Shown one piece after another: positions 19,549-28,578 of a stretch of DNA of 64,000 nucleotides. Positions within the stretch are counted from its first letter, which is position 1. Each line of letters opens with the position of its first letter. The DNA comes from Marinobacter lutaoensis (GTDB taxonomy: Bacteria; Pseudomonadota; Gammaproteobacteria; Pseudomonadales; Oleiphilaceae). Position numbers and translations under genes: made by a program. The stretch is taken from NCBI RefSeq assembly GCF_001981305.1, contig NZ_MSCW01000006.1, forward strand, positions 62,001 through 126,000, given 5' to 3'. A model generated the notes under the pieces. It was not told where the DNA came from. It saw nothing but the letters and a program-made list of their open reading frames with translations, and made no database searches.

Positions 19549-21046
19549 CGGTTGGTGTCTCCTTGGCCGTCGTCAGGGGTTTGGCCGGGTGGTTGGGAAA
19601 ACGGCAGGTGAGGGTCAGACCGCCCCCGGGGGCCCGGCGGGCGTCCAGGAATCCGCCGAAGCCCTCGATGATGGAGCGGCTCATGGACAATCCCAGCCCC
19701 AGCCCCTGGGGCTTGCTGGTGTAGAAGGGCTGGAACATCTGGCGGATGCCCTGCTCGTCCAGGCCGGGGCCCTCGTCGGTGACCTCGATGACCGGTTCAC
19801 CATCGGCGTTGAGGCCGGTGGCCAGGATGATTTCGGGCATCCGCCGGGCGTCGTCCCGGGGGCCCTGGGCGTCGGCGATGGCTTCGATGCCGTTGCGGAC
19901 CAGGTTGATCAGTACCTGTTCCAGCAGCATCGGGTCGGCGGTGATCACCGGCTGGGCGTTGGCGGGTTGTTCCCGGATTCGCACCCGGTTCTTGTCCGCC
20001 TCCCACTGGCACAGTTTCGCGACGTTGGCGATCACCTCGTTCAGGTCGATCGGAGCGGTGCGTTTCTGGCCCTTGCGCAGAAACGCCCGCAGACGCTTGA
20101 TCACTTCCGAGGCCCGGTTGGCATGGTGCACGATCTTCTGCAGGCCGTCGTCCACCCGGTCCAGGCACTCGGGACGGCTCCGCGCCTGCTTCAGGTAGCG
20201 CTGGCTGGCGCTGGCGAAGTTGACGATGCTGGCCAGCGGCTGGTTCATCTCGTGGGCGATGCTGGAGGCCAGCTCGCCCAGGGTCGCCAGGCGCGCAGCG
20301 TGGGCCAGTTCATCCGCCAGGCGGCGGCTGTTTTCCTCTGACTGCACCCGGGCGGTGATGTCCCGGGACACGCTGATCACCTCCACCACGGCACCGGTAT
20401 AGGTTTCCCGTATCGCCCGGCTGGCCACCTCGAACCAGCGTTCACTGCCGTCCCGGTGCCGGATTTTCAGGGTCATGGTGGCGTAGCCCTCGTCACGCAG
20501 CCGGTTGCGGACGTCCGTCAGTTGCTCGGCGAAGGAAGCGTCGCCCTGGACAATGGCTTCCAGGGGTTGTCCCCGCAGTTCCTCGGGCCAGTAGCCCAGC
20601 AGCCGCCAGGACGCTGGGGTGGCGTCGATAAACCGGCCGTCTGGCGCGTGACGGGAGATCAGGTCGGTGGTGTTCTCGGTGATCAACCGGTACAGGCGGT
20701 TGGACTGCACTGCCTGGTCGTGGAGTCGAAGCTCTTCGGTGGCGTCCCGGCCCCGTGCCAGCACCTGGTCCGTATCGGTGTCCGGAATGAAGGTCCAGAG
20801 CAGGATGTAACCGGCGACTCGGGATTCCACGGCGTCGATGGCGCGTCCCTGTTGCAAGCAGGCGCGCACCAGGGCTGGGGTGTTCGCCGGCAGCAGCTCG
20901 GTGGCCCGGGCCACGCCGGCGGTGGCCCGCAGGGTCTCGGCGGCGGTGTTGGCCCGGAGCGCCCGGCCGGCCGCGTCCAGAATGAGGCCAGGTTGCGGGT
21001 CGCGGCTGGGCAGGCTAAACCCAAGGGGGGAGGCGTCTCGGATCAT
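19541..21046 (-). CDS. PAS-domain sensor histidine kinase (FixL-like)
   Basis: Soluble sensor kinase of 501 residues. An N-terminal region (about 15-105) looks like a degenerate PAS, followed by a clear PAS/PAC (about 115-235, ITENTTDLISRHAPDGRF to VISVSRDITAR), a HisKA domain with His265 in SSIAHEMNQPLASIVNF, and an HATPase domain (N-box NLVRNGIEAI, G-boxes DEGPGLDEQG and GLGLGLSMSR). No membrane helix is seen, so it probably senses a cytoplasmic signal. The HEMNQPL phosphorylation box is typical of kinases that pair with FixJ-type regulators, as found here. Confidence 0.9.
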   Translation of the reverse strand: MIRDASPLGFSLPSRDPQPGLILDAAGRALRANTAAETLRATAGVARATELLPANTPALVRACLQQGRAIDAVESRVAGYILLWTFIPDTDTDQVLARGRDATEELRLHDQAVQSNRLYRLITENTTDLISRHAPDGRFIDATPASWRLLGYWPEELRGQPLEAIVQGDASFAEQLTDVRNRLRDEGYATMTLKIRHRDGSERWFEVASRAIRETYTGAVVEVISVSRDITARVQSEENSRRLADELAHAARLATLGELASSIAHEMNQPLASIVNFASASQRYLKQARSRPECLDRVDDGLQKIVHHANRASEVIKRLRAFLRKGQKRTAPIDLNEVIANVAKLCQWEADKNRVRIREQPANAQPVITADPMLLEQVLINLVRNGIEAIADAQGPRDDARRMPEIILATGLNADGEPVIEVTDEGPGLDEQGIRQMFQPFYTSKPQGLGLGLSMSRSIIEGFGGFLDARRAPGGGLTLTCRFPNHPAKPLTTAKETPTDD

Positions 21047-21198
21047 GTCGTTATGTTTATAGAATATATACTATAAGACCTTGGTGTAATTTCTAGTATT
21101 GTTCCCATTAAATACTATCTCCGCCACTTGGAAGTCTAGCTATGTTAACGAATTCCTGACGACGCCATAAGAACAACAGAACCGGAGAGGACCACACC
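21047..21198. promoter_or_regulatory. AT-rich divergent promoter region with inverted repeats, kinase / acyl-CoA ligase
   Basis: A markedly AT-rich 152-base gap in a GC-rich neighbourhood. It contains the inverted repeat TAGTATT-N10-AATACTA (21094-21117) and a weaker ATAG...CTAT repeat near 21059-21074. The first is a reasonable candidate for binding by the adjacent FixJ-type regulator. Promoter hexamers are not clear enough to call. Confidence 0.4.
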
Positions 21199-22827
21199 AT
21201 GACCTCGATTTTCGATCAGGGCCTGCCGCCCGTCGCCGCCAACCACGCCGTTCTGTCGCCCATCGACTTTATTGAGCGCACCGCCAGCGTATACCCGGAC
21301 TACCCGGCCATCATTCATGGCGCGATTCGCTACAACTGGGCCCAAACCTACGAACGTTGCCGCCGCCTGGCATCCGCGCTGAAGGGGCGGGGCATCGGGC
21401 GGGGCGATACCGTGGCGGTGATGCTGCCCAACATTCCGGCAATGGTGGAATGCCATTTCGGCGTGCCCATGATCGGCGCGGTACTGAACACCCTCAATGT
21501 CCGCCTGGACGCCGACGCCATCGCCTTCATGCTGGAACACGGCGAGGCCAAGGTGGTGATCGCCGACCGGGAATTCGGCCAGGTCATCAAGGATGCCATC
21601 CGCCACCTTGAACACAAGCCCCTGGTCATCGACGTCAACGACCCGGAATACGGCGAAGGGGTTCAGGTCAGCGACCTCGACTACGAGGCCTTCCTCCAGG
21701 AAGGTGACCCCGGCTTCCAGTGGCAGTTCCCGGACGACGAGTGGGACGCCATTTCCCTGAACTACACCTCCGGCACCACCGGCAATCCGAAAGGCGTGGT
21801 GTACCACCACCGGGGCGCCTACATCAATGCCCTGGGCAACCAGGCGGTCTGGTCCATGGGCATGCACCCGGTGTATCTGTGGACCCTGCCGATGTTCCAC
21901 TGCAACGGCTGGTGTTTCCCCTGGACCGTGACCGCCATGGCCGGCACCCACGTGTGCCTGCGCCGGGTGGACCCGGAGAAAATCCTGCAATTGATCCGTG
22001 ACCATCAGGTCACCCACATGTGCGGTGCCCCGATCGTGCTGAACGCGCTGCTGAACGCCCCGGCTGCCGCCAAGGCGGGAATCGATCACGAGGTCAAGTC
22101 CATGACCGCCGGGGCTGCACCCCCTGCCCAGGTGATTGGCGCGGTCGAGGAAATGGGCATCAAGGTGACCCACGTGTACGGCCTGACCGAAGTGTATGGC
22201 CCGGTGACCGTGTGTGCCTGGAAGTCCGAGTGGGACGAACTGCCGCTGGAGCAGCGGGCCCGTATCAAGGCCCGTCAGGGCGTCCGTTACCACACCCTGG
22301 CCGGCATCATGGTGGGCGATCCAAACACCATGGAACCGGTGCCCAGGGACGGCAAGACCATCGGCGAGATCTTCCTGCGCGGCAACACCGTCATGAAGGG
22401 CTACCTGAAGAACCCGACCGCGACCGAGGAAGCGTTCCGCGGCGGCTGGTTCCATACCGGAGACCTGGCGGTGTGGCACGAGGACGGTTACATGGAAATC
22501 AAGGATCGACTCAAGGACATCATCATCTCCGGTGGCGAGAACATTTCCACCATCGAGGTGGAGGACACCCTGTACCGTCATCCGGCGGTGCTGGAGGCGG
22601 CGGTGGTGGCGCGGCCGGACGAGAAGTGGGGCGAGACGCCTTGCGCCTTTATCACCCTCAAGCCGGAGGCCGGGGAGGTCACCGAGGACGACATCATCAA
22701 TTTCTGCCGTGAGCATCTGGCCCGGTTCAAGGTGCCCAAGACGGTGATTTTCACGGATCTGCCCAAGACCTCCACCGGCAAGATCCAGAAGTTCGTGCTG
22801 CGGGACCAAGCCAAGGCACTGAACTGA
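21199..22827 (+). CDS. AMP-forming acyl-CoA synthetase
   Basis: Activates a carboxylic acid to its CoA thioester with ATP. The 542-residue protein has the AMP-binding signature YTSGTTGNPKG (189-199), the VYGLTEVYGP A5-type motif, the GWFHTGDLAVWHEDGYMEIKDRLKD hinge region and the catalytic Lys528 in STGKIQKF. It belongs to the branch that includes medium-chain fatty acyl ligases (AlkK-like) and DmdB, the methylmercaptopropionate ligase of marine DMSP demethylation; the branch does not fix the substrate. It is divergent from a PAS/FixJ two-component system and precedes a permease gene by 95 bases. Confidence 0.88.
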   Translation: MTSIFDQGLPPVAANHAVLSPIDFIERTASVYPDYPAIIHGAIRYNWAQTYERCRRLASALKGRGIGRGDTVAVMLPNIPAMVECHFGVPMIGAVLNTLNVRLDADAIAFMLEHGEAKVVIADREFGQVIKDAIRHLEHKPLVIDVNDPEYGEGVQVSDLDYEAFLQEGDPGFQWQFPDDEWDAISLNYTSGTTGNPKGVVYHHRGAYINALGNQAVWSMGMHPVYLWTLPMFHCNGWCFPWTVTAMAGTHVCLRRVDPEKILQLIRDHQVTHMCGAPIVLNALLNAPAAAKAGIDHEVKSMTAGAAPPAQVIGAVEEMGIKVTHVYGLTEVYGPVTVCAWKSEWDELPLEQRARIKARQGVRYHTLAGIMVGDPNTMEPVPRDGKTIGEIFLRGNTVMKGYLKNPTATEEAFRGGWFHTGDLAVWHEDGYMEIKDRLKDIIISGGENISTIEVEDTLYRHPAVLEAAVVARPDEKWGETPCAFITLKPEAGEVTEDDIINFCREHLARFKVPKTVIFTDLPKTSTGKIQKFVLRDQAKALN

Positions 22828-22922
22828 CCCTCCTGCCGGCCGTGCCGTGAGGCGCGGCCGGAATCCGACACAAAAACAACAGTATCGGCTCGTGCCTCCG
22901 GCGCGGGCCCGGAGATCGACGT

Positions 22923-24299
22923 ATGCAAATCTACCACCGCAACAACGGCGAAGAGCAGCCCTGCTGGCCCCTGGGCCCGTTCCGGATCCGGCTCCCGTTC
23001 GTCCATTACCGCTGGGAATTCGCGGAGATGATCCAGGCGCTGATCATGTTCGTGGTCAGCCTGGCGATGATTCCGCTGCTGGAGAAGTATCTGGGGGTGC
23101 CCTACGACGTGGCGCTGGCCTATGTCGTTATCTGCGGTATCGGCTTCATGCTGCCGGCGTTGCTCGGCGTGCCCCTGGTGCCCGGCTGGATCACCCCGGG
23201 CATTCCGGTGGTGCTGCTGTTCCTGGGGGACTACCAGCCCGGCCCCGAGGCGATCCAAGCGCTGTTCGCTTTGCAGTTTCTGGTGTTCGTGATTTTCCTG
23301 GTGCTGGGTCTGACCGGGCTGGGCAGCAAACTGGTGGATCTGATTCCCCGTTCCATGAAGGGCGGCATCATCATTGGTGCGGGCATCGCCGCGCTGATGG
23401 GCGAAATCGAGGCCGGCGGGCGTCTGGCCAACACCCCGATCTCCCTGATCGTCGGCGGTCTGGTGTGTCTGTACCTGATGTTCTCGGCCTCGTTCAAGGG
23501 CTTCGTTGAGAGCAACTCCATCGCCCGCAAGATCGCCAATTACGGCATGGTGCCGGGCATGGTGGTGGCTATCCTGGTGGGCTTTGCCACCGGTGAGTAC
23601 GCGGTACCGAATGTGGAGTGGGGCATTACCAAACCGGCCTTCGATGAACTCTGGAACTACCTGCCATTCGCGGTCGGCTTCCCGGATGCCTCGGTGTTCC
23701 TGTACGCCATCCCAACCGCCGTGATTGCCTATGTGATTGCCTTTGGCGATATCGTGGTGGGCCAGTCGCTGATGAACCGTGTCGACCACCTGCGCAAGGA
23801 CGAGGTCATCGACAACAGTGTCGACCGCATCCATCTGGTGACCGCGATCCGCAATGGCATGCACGCGTTCCTGGCACCGTATCCGGGCCTGGCCGGCCCG
23901 ATCTGGACGGCGGTGACTGCCACCATGGCCGAACGCTACAAGTACGGCCGCAACGCGATGGATTCCATCTACAGTGGCGGCGGTACCTTCTGGATCACCG
24001 GCTTCATCGCGCTGTTCATTCTGCCCCTGGTGAGCTTCTTCCAGCCGGTGCTGCCCATCGCGCTGTCCCTGACCCTGCTGCTGACCGGTTACATCTGCCT
24101 GATGGTCGGGCTGGAGCAACTGGAGAACAACACCGAACGGGGCATCGCCGGCACCATGGGCGTAGTCCTGGCGGTCTACGGCGCGGGCTGGGGCCTGGCC
24201 ACCGGCGCGGTGCTGTACTTCCTGATTGAGCGTACCCACCTTCTTGGCTTCACCCCGGACCCGGAAGCGCCAGGCGCGGAGCCGGTCAACGAGCACTGA
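22923..24299 (+). CDS. SLC23/NCS2-type (xanthine/uracil permease family-like) membrane transporter
   Basis: Polytopic membrane protein of 458 residues with about 12-14 hydrophobic segments. It resembles the solute carrier family 23 (xanthine/uracil/ascorbate) fold, with GWITPGIPVVLLFLGDY and IAYVIAFGDIVVGQSLMNRVDH motifs where that family places its substrate-binding turns. The usual nucleobase-permease signature is not evident, so the substrate may be something else, possibly the acid activated by the preceding ligase. Its nearest neighbour upstream is that ligase gene; a strong terminator follows at 24349. Confidence 0.72.
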   Translation: MQIYHRNNGEEQPCWPLGPFRIRLPFVHYRWEFAEMIQALIMFVVSLAMIPLLEKYLGVPYDVALAYVVICGIGFMLPALLGVPLVPGWITPGIPVVLLFLGDYQPGPEAIQALFALQFLVFVIFLVLGLTGLGSKLVDLIPRSMKGGIIIGAGIAALMGEIEAGGRLANTPISLIVGGLVCLYLMFSASFKGFVESNSIARKIANYGMVPGMVVAILVGFATGEYAVPNVEWGITKPAFDELWNYLPFAVGFPDASVFLYAIPTAVIAYVIAFGDIVVGQSLMNRVDHLRKDEVIDNSVDRIHLVTAIRNGMHAFLAPYPGLAGPIWTAVTATMAERYKYGRNAMDSIYSGGGTFWITGFIALFILPLVSFFQPVLPIALSLTLLLTGYICLMVGLEQLENNTERGIAGTMGVVLAVYGAGWGLATGAVLYFLIERTHLLGFTPDPEAPGAEPVNEH

Positions 24300-24303
24300 A
24301 ACC

Positions 24304-24330
24304 GATGCCGCCACGTTCGGCGGCGGCATC
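24304..24330 (+). repeat. Stem-loop just after the SLC23-like permease gene
   Basis: GATGCCGCC (24304-24312) pairs perfectly with GGCGGCATC (24322-24330) across a 9-base loop. There is no T run behind it. It probably works together with the true terminator 19 bases downstream, or protects the mRNA 3' end. Confidence 0.5.
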
Positions 24331-24348
24331 TACCCCCTGTGTGTCCTT

Positions 24349-24374
24349 GGGAGGCCTGAGCGCCTCCCTTTTTT
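24349..24374 (+). terminator. Rho-independent terminator of the ligase-permease unit
   Basis: Stem GGGAGGC (24349-24355) with GCCTCCC (24362-24368), six-base loop, followed directly by TTTTTT. Confidence 0.9.
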
Positions 24375-24399
24375 GTTCGGGCAGATTCAGTGCCCGTGT

Positions 24400-25101
24400 T
24401 TACCCGCACCGGCTGCACCGTGAACGGCTTCGACGTAATGGATGTAATTGGGCGAGTTGCTCCAGTGTCAGGTTGGAGTTCAGGTAGGGTTTATCCTCTT
24501 CCATAAACCGGGCCAGTTCTTGTTTCAGGTGCTGATCAAACTCGGGAAGTGTGGTGTCGTTCAGTAACGCAGCCTGGTCGGCAGCCAGCCCCGTGAATAT
24601 AGCCGGTTACCGGAGCGCGTTAACCGTCAGGAAGTTGATGAACAGAAATCCGGTCACCGCACCGGCCCCGGCCAGCAACGGTGAGGTCAACACGCCCGGA
24701 TGGTCACGTTCGTTCAGAATCCGGAGCTTTACGTCGCTTGGCTGCAAATAGTACTCGACCAGGAAAATGGCACCGACAACCCAGAACAGGAGGGTATGCA
24801 CGAGGTGCTCCTTGCGCAATCGAAACTCCCGACACATCAACGCCCGGGCGTATAAGAAGAGCGTGCCTGCCTGCAGCAATCCGATAAGGGTGCCGAGGTA
24901 AGCCAGATTGGGATGTTCGAGCGCCAGACCGCTGCTATAGAGAAAAATCTCTCCAAGTCCGGCTGCGAAGAAAATCAGTGTCGCAACAAGCAGCTGATTG
25001 CTTACCAGTCGAATATTGGAGGGAAGCAACAGGAACGTGGCCAGGCTCAGCGCCTGGATAATGCTGGTCAGCAGAATGAGGTCGTTCAGAGTCAGGTACA
25101 C
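24400..25101 (-). pseudogene. Broken membrane-anchored AraC-family regulator
   Basis: Remnant of a regulator with an N-terminal multi-helix membrane sensor and a C-terminal AraC helix-turn-helix. An intact 164-residue reading frame (25101-24607) encodes about six membrane helices and stops at a TAA where related proteins usually continue with a residue such as Gln (LTVNALR, stop, PAIFTGLAADQ). The same frame then runs on through a linker into the first helix of an AraC domain (FMEEDKPYLNSNLTLEQLAQ), after which similarity ends abruptly at about 24450. So there is one in-frame nonsense change plus loss of almost the whole DNA-binding domain. It is the last gene of the two-component operon: its ATG overlaps the kinase stop by 10 bases. 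Confidence 0.75.
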
Positions 25102-26441
25102 GGGCCAGAATTCCCGCCGGCATGGGTAACATTGACCTCGGCCTCAAAACCATCCGCCCGCCCGCTTGCCGGAGAACGCAAATGCAAGGTCATGCCGGAG
25201 CCTGAAGCAATGGCATCAGCAATGGCGAGTCCGAGGCCGGAGCCCGCTGCCTTGGTGTCGTAGCGGGAAAAACGGTTCCGGAGCAAGGCCAGTTGGTCAG
25301 GTGGCACGATATCGCCGCCGTTGCAGACTCTCAGGATGCCTGCGCCGGTCAAGGACACGTCCACGGGTTGTTGTTTATCGCCGTGCTTCAGGGCGTTTTC
25401 GATCAGGTTACGGATAAGAATGGCAAAAACATCCGGATCAAGGAGGGATTGCACCTCACCCTCTGGCAGCGTGAGCCGAATCCGGTCGGGCGTTCGAGAT
25501 TCAAAATCCCGGGCGATCATGGCGAGTATCGGCACAAGGTTATGGGGACTCTGTGACAGGGCTCCACCACCCTCGGCTTTGGCCAGCTCAAGCAGCTTTC
25601 CGGACAAGGTGGACAGGCTGCGCAGCGCCTCTTCAATTTCAACCACATTCTTTCGCAGGTGTTGATCCTCGAGTTGCGTTTTCAGCCGTTGCACCTTGGC
25701 CAGTGCCGTGGCCAGCGGTGTGCGCAATTCGTGCGCGCTGTTGGCGGTGAAGCTCCGTTCTGCGTCAAGTGCGCGGTTCAGTCTCTCCAGCAGCCGGTTG
25801 ACGGCAACCGCTGTGGGTTCGAATTCCTCGGGTAGCCCATCCTGGTTGACGGGGGAGAGGTCGCTCGCGCCCCGGGATTCAATCGACTGCTGGAATTCGA
25901 CGACCGGGCGCAGTGACAGCCTTAACACCCACCAGATACCGAACAGGCTGACCGGAATCAGGATGAACAGGGGCGCCAGCAAAGCCAGGCCGGCCTCAAG
26001 AGCGGCCTCGCGCCGGTGGGCCAGTGGCTCGGCGACTTCGATGTAAATGGTATCGCTGACCGCCGAGGCTCCATAAATGCGGTGGGTGGGAGTGTCGGTG
26101 AAGCCTTCACGGGGCAGAGCAGCGAAGACATCGGGGTCCGCATCGTGGGACTGAAGCAGGAGGGCTCCCTGGCGATCCCTGACCACATAGGTGAGGTACT
26201 CGTCATGTTCCTTCAGGGCCGGTGCGGTCCGGCTCCCGGTAGCGGTTTCCCGGTTCAGGATGTCTGTCACAGCCAGTGGCAGAATGCGTTGGGCAGTTTC
26301 TTCAAGGGCGCTGTCGAAGACTTCGTTCATTTCATGCTGTGCCACCAGCCCGGACGCAGCAACACCAAGCAGCCACAGCAGGGTGGCTCCCAGAGTCAGA
26401 CCAACGCCAAGGCGTTTTTGCAGGCTTCGGTTATGTCTCAT
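25092..26441 (-). CDS. Sensor histidine kinase, QseC/PmrB-like
   Basis: Inner-membrane sensor kinase of 449 residues: membrane helix (about 11-33), periplasmic sensor domain (about 34-147), second helix (about 150-173), HAMP-like linker, HisKA with His237 in FTANSAHELRTPLATAL, and HATPase with N-box LIRNLIENALKHGD and G-box GSGLGLAIADAIA. The architecture fits the QseC/PmrB/TctE type. Its start overlaps the response-regulator gene by 11 bases. The periplasmic domain has no obvious metal-ligand cluster. Probable targets are the divergent redox genes. Confidence 0.9.
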   Translation of the reverse strand: MRHNRSLQKRLGVGLTLGATLLWLLGVAASGLVAQHEMNEVFDSALEETAQRILPLAVTDILNRETATGSRTAPALKEHDEYLTYVVRDRQGALLLQSHDADPDVFAALPREGFTDTPTHRIYGASAVSDTIYIEVAEPLAHRREAALEAGLALLAPLFILIPVSLFGIWWVLRLSLRPVVEFQQSIESRGASDLSPVNQDGLPEEFEPTAVAVNRLLERLNRALDAERSFTANSAHELRTPLATALAKVQRLKTQLEDQHLRKNVVEIEEALRSLSTLSGKLLELAKAEGGGALSQSPHNLVPILAMIARDFESRTPDRIRLTLPEGEVQSLLDPDVFAILIRNLIENALKHGDKQQPVDVSLTGAGILRVCNGGDIVPPDQLALLRNRFSRYDTKAAGSGLGLAIADAIASGSGMTLHLRSPASGRADGFEAEVNVTHAGGNSGPCT

Positions 26442-27096
26442 CGGTTTCCAGGCGGTAGCCCATGCCCCGGACCGTTACGATGGCGTCGCGCCCGAGCTTT
26501 TTTCGCAAGCGGCTGATATAGACTTCAATGGTGTTGCTCTCGATTTCGGCCCCGAAGGCATACAGTCTGTCTTCCAGTTGCTGCCTTGAGAGCAGTATCC
26601 CTGGCCGCTGGAGGAAGCCCTCAAACAAGGCCCACTCGCGGGCTGTCAGTTCCACCGGCTGGCCGTTGCGCTGGATTCGGTGATCGTGCAGATCCACCTC
26701 CAGGTTGCCCACCCGTATCAGGGGGTTCGGGTTGCCCCGGTAACGACGGGCCACCGCGGCCACACGTGCGGACAATTCGGAGAGATCAAAGGGTTTGATC
26801 AGGTAGTCGTCCGCACCGGCATTCAGCCCGTTGATGCGATCTGAAACCTGGTCCCTGGCTGTGAGGATAATCACCGGGGTGCTGTTTCCGCTGGCTCTGA
26901 TGGTTTTCAGAAAATCCAGACCATGGCCATCCGGGAGCATCAGGTCGAGGAGTATCAGGTCGTAAGTGGTGGTCCGCAAACTGTTCTGGGCAAACCGGAG
27001 AGACTGCACCCAGTCCACCGCATGGCCGTCCTCGGTGATCTGGGCTCCCACGGCCTCACCCAGCCCCTCGGTATCTTCCACCAGCAATATTCGCAT
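26431..27096 (-). CDS. OmpR/PhoB-family response regulator, QseB/PmrA-like
   Basis: Response regulator of 221 residues with receiver domain (acidic residues in LLVEDTEG, phospho-acceptor Asp51 in LLDLMLPDGHG, Lys in DYLIKPFDLSEL) and a C-terminal winged helix (about 125-218, ELTAREWALFEGFLQRPG and EVYISRLRKKLG). First gene of the operon with the sensor kinase. Members of this class bind two hexamers spaced by 5 bases, and three such sites are visible around the divergent redox genes (27142-27160, 27190-27206, 28579-28595). Confidence 0.92.
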   Translation of the reverse strand: MRILLVEDTEGLGEAVGAQITEDGHAVDWVQSLRFAQNSLRTTTYDLILLDLMLPDGHGLDFLKTIRASGNSTPVIILTARDQVSDRINGLNAGADDYLIKPFDLSELSARVAAVARRYRGNPNPLIRVGNLEVDLHDHRIQRNGQPVELTAREWALFEGFLQRPGILLSRQQLEDRLYAFGAEIESNTIEVYISRLRKKLGRDAIVTVRGMGYRLETDET

Positions 27097-27141
27097 AGCC
27101 CACCTTTGATGCGATTTGAGAGAAAGATACTACAGCCAGGA

Positions 27142-27160
27142 CCTGACAGCAGCCTGAAAA
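27142..27160 (-). promoter_or_regulatory. Candidate response-regulator box A
   Basis: Read on the minus strand this is TTCAGG-N5-GTCAGG (TTCAGGCTGCTGTCAGG), a direct repeat with an 11-base period. It lies 46 bases before the response-regulator start in the divergent promoter region, so it may serve autoregulation. Confidence 0.6.
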
Positions 27161-27189
27161 GTCAAGGATTGGTCCTGTTTCTCTTCGGC

Positions 27190-27206
27190 TTCAGCTGGCT
27201 GTCAGG
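27190..27206 (+). promoter_or_regulatory. Candidate response-regulator box B
   Basis: TTCAGC-N5-GTCAGG, same spacing and near-identical half-sites as boxes A and C, 53 bases upstream of the flavocytochrome gene. Confidence 0.6.
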
Positions 27207-27259
27207 TTCCGGCGTTAGCCTGATCCTGAACATTCCCGGAGCTGATCAGAGGAGAAACC

Positions 27260-28564
27260 ATGATCCGGCTGATATTACCGTTCGTGCTTGTCGTTACCGG
27301 CCTGTGGGCGTGGAGCCTGGCAACAACCGGCGGGCCCTGGTCTGTCTATGATCAGGGGCTGCTGCTCAGCGGGTGGTTATCCATTGCGCTGTTGTCTCTG
27401 ACCATGATGCTGGCCCTTCGTCCTGCGTGGCTTGAGCGGCCTCTGGGCGGACTGGACAAGATCTACCGTACCCATAAGTGGGCGGGTATTCTGGCTGTGA
27501 CCTTTGCGGCGGCCCACTGGTTGATCGAGATGGGTGACGATGCCATTGAAGAAATTTTCGGCGGTATCAGCCGGCTCGACGACCTGCACTACAGTGGGCT
27601 GATCGAGGTCATGCGCGATGCAGCAGAGGAAGTGGGTGAGTTTGCCATTTACCTGTTGTTCGCCATGTTGCTGATCACGCTGTGGCGAAAGTTCCCGTAT
27701 CGGTACTGGCGCTATCTGCACCGGGCGATGCCCGCACTTTACCTGCTGCTGGCGTTTCATGCTGCCTGGCTGGCTCCGCTGGACTGGTGGCGGCAACCCA
27801 TCGGTTGGCTGATGGCCGCTCTGTTGGCCGGCGGCAGTCTTGCCAGCGTGTTGTCACTGGCCGGAAGGGTCGGTCGCCATCGTCAGGTTCAGGGCACGAT
27901 TGCAAGCATCGATACCCCGGAACCCAACATCACCGAGGTGACGCTGGACCTGGGTCAGGCCTGGAAGGGGCATAAGCCCGGACAGTTTGCCCTCGTGACG
28001 TTCAACAAGCTGGAAGGTTCGCACCCCTTCACCATTGCCAGTGCCGATGGCGGTGATGGCCAGGTCACATTCCTGATCAAGTCTCTCGGCGACTTCACCC
28101 GCAACCTCGCCCATAAGATCAGGGTGGGTCAGCGGGTGACCGTGGAAGGCCCTTACGGTTGTTTCGACTTCAATCGAAGGAATCGCAAAGCCCATCAGAT
28201 CTGGATTGCCGGCGGTATTGGTGTAACGCCCTTTCTGGCCTGGCTTGAAGCGGCGGGTGCCGCCAACCAGCCGACACCCGAAGCCGACCTGCATTACTGC
28301 ACCCGTAACGCATCCCGGGACCCCATGGTCGAGCGGCTTCAGGCCCTTTGCCGTGATTTCCCCGGCATCAGACTCCAGATTCACGACAGCAGCAAAGGGG
28401 AGAGCCTTTCGGCAGAAACCCTGTCCGCCAATGAACTCTTGGGTGCCCGGGCCGAAGTCTGGTTCTGTGGCCCGGCCGGGCTGGGGCAGGCTCTGGAGCG
28501 GGGATTAAGGGCGGCACCGTTGCGTTTGTCGCGCTTCCATAAGGAAGCCTTCCAGTTCCGTTAA
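27260..28564 (+). CDS. Ferric-reductase-like flavocytochrome (ferredoxin reductase family, NOX/FRE type)
   Basis: Membrane oxidoreductase of 434 residues. The N-terminal half (about 1-205) is a ferric-reductase-like membrane domain with about six helices; His72 and His86 (YRTHKWAG, AAAHWLI) and His154 and His167 (YLHRAM, LAFHAAW) are placed to bind two b hemes. The C-terminal half is an FNR module with FAD-binding SHPFTIASA (about 254-262), NAD(P)-binding IAGGIGVTPF (about 324) and EVWFCGPAGLG (about 405). It would pass electrons from cytosolic NAD(P)H across the membrane. First gene of the set divergent from the QseBC-like system, with candidate operator box B upstream and AGGAGA before its ATG. 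Confidence 0.88.
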   Translation: MIRLILPFVLVVTGLWAWSLATTGGPWSVYDQGLLLSGWLSIALLSLTMMLALRPAWLERPLGGLDKIYRTHKWAGILAVTFAAAHWLIEMGDDAIEEIFGGISRLDDLHYSGLIEVMRDAAEEVGEFAIYLLFAMLLITLWRKFPYRYWRYLHRAMPALYLLLAFHAAWLAPLDWWRQPIGWLMAALLAGGSLASVLSLAGRVGRHRQVQGTIASIDTPEPNITEVTLDLGQAWKGHKPGQFALVTFNKLEGSHPFTIASADGGDGQVTFLIKSLGDFTRNLAHKIRVGQRVTVEGPYGCFDFNRRNRKAHQIWIAGGIGVTPFLAWLEAAGAANQPTPEADLHYCTRNASRDPMVERLQALCRDFPGIRLQIHDSSKGESLSAETLSANELLGARAEVWFCGPAGLGQALERGLRAAPLRLSRFHKEAFQFR

Positions 28565-28578
28565 CCATTGCCGGGGCG

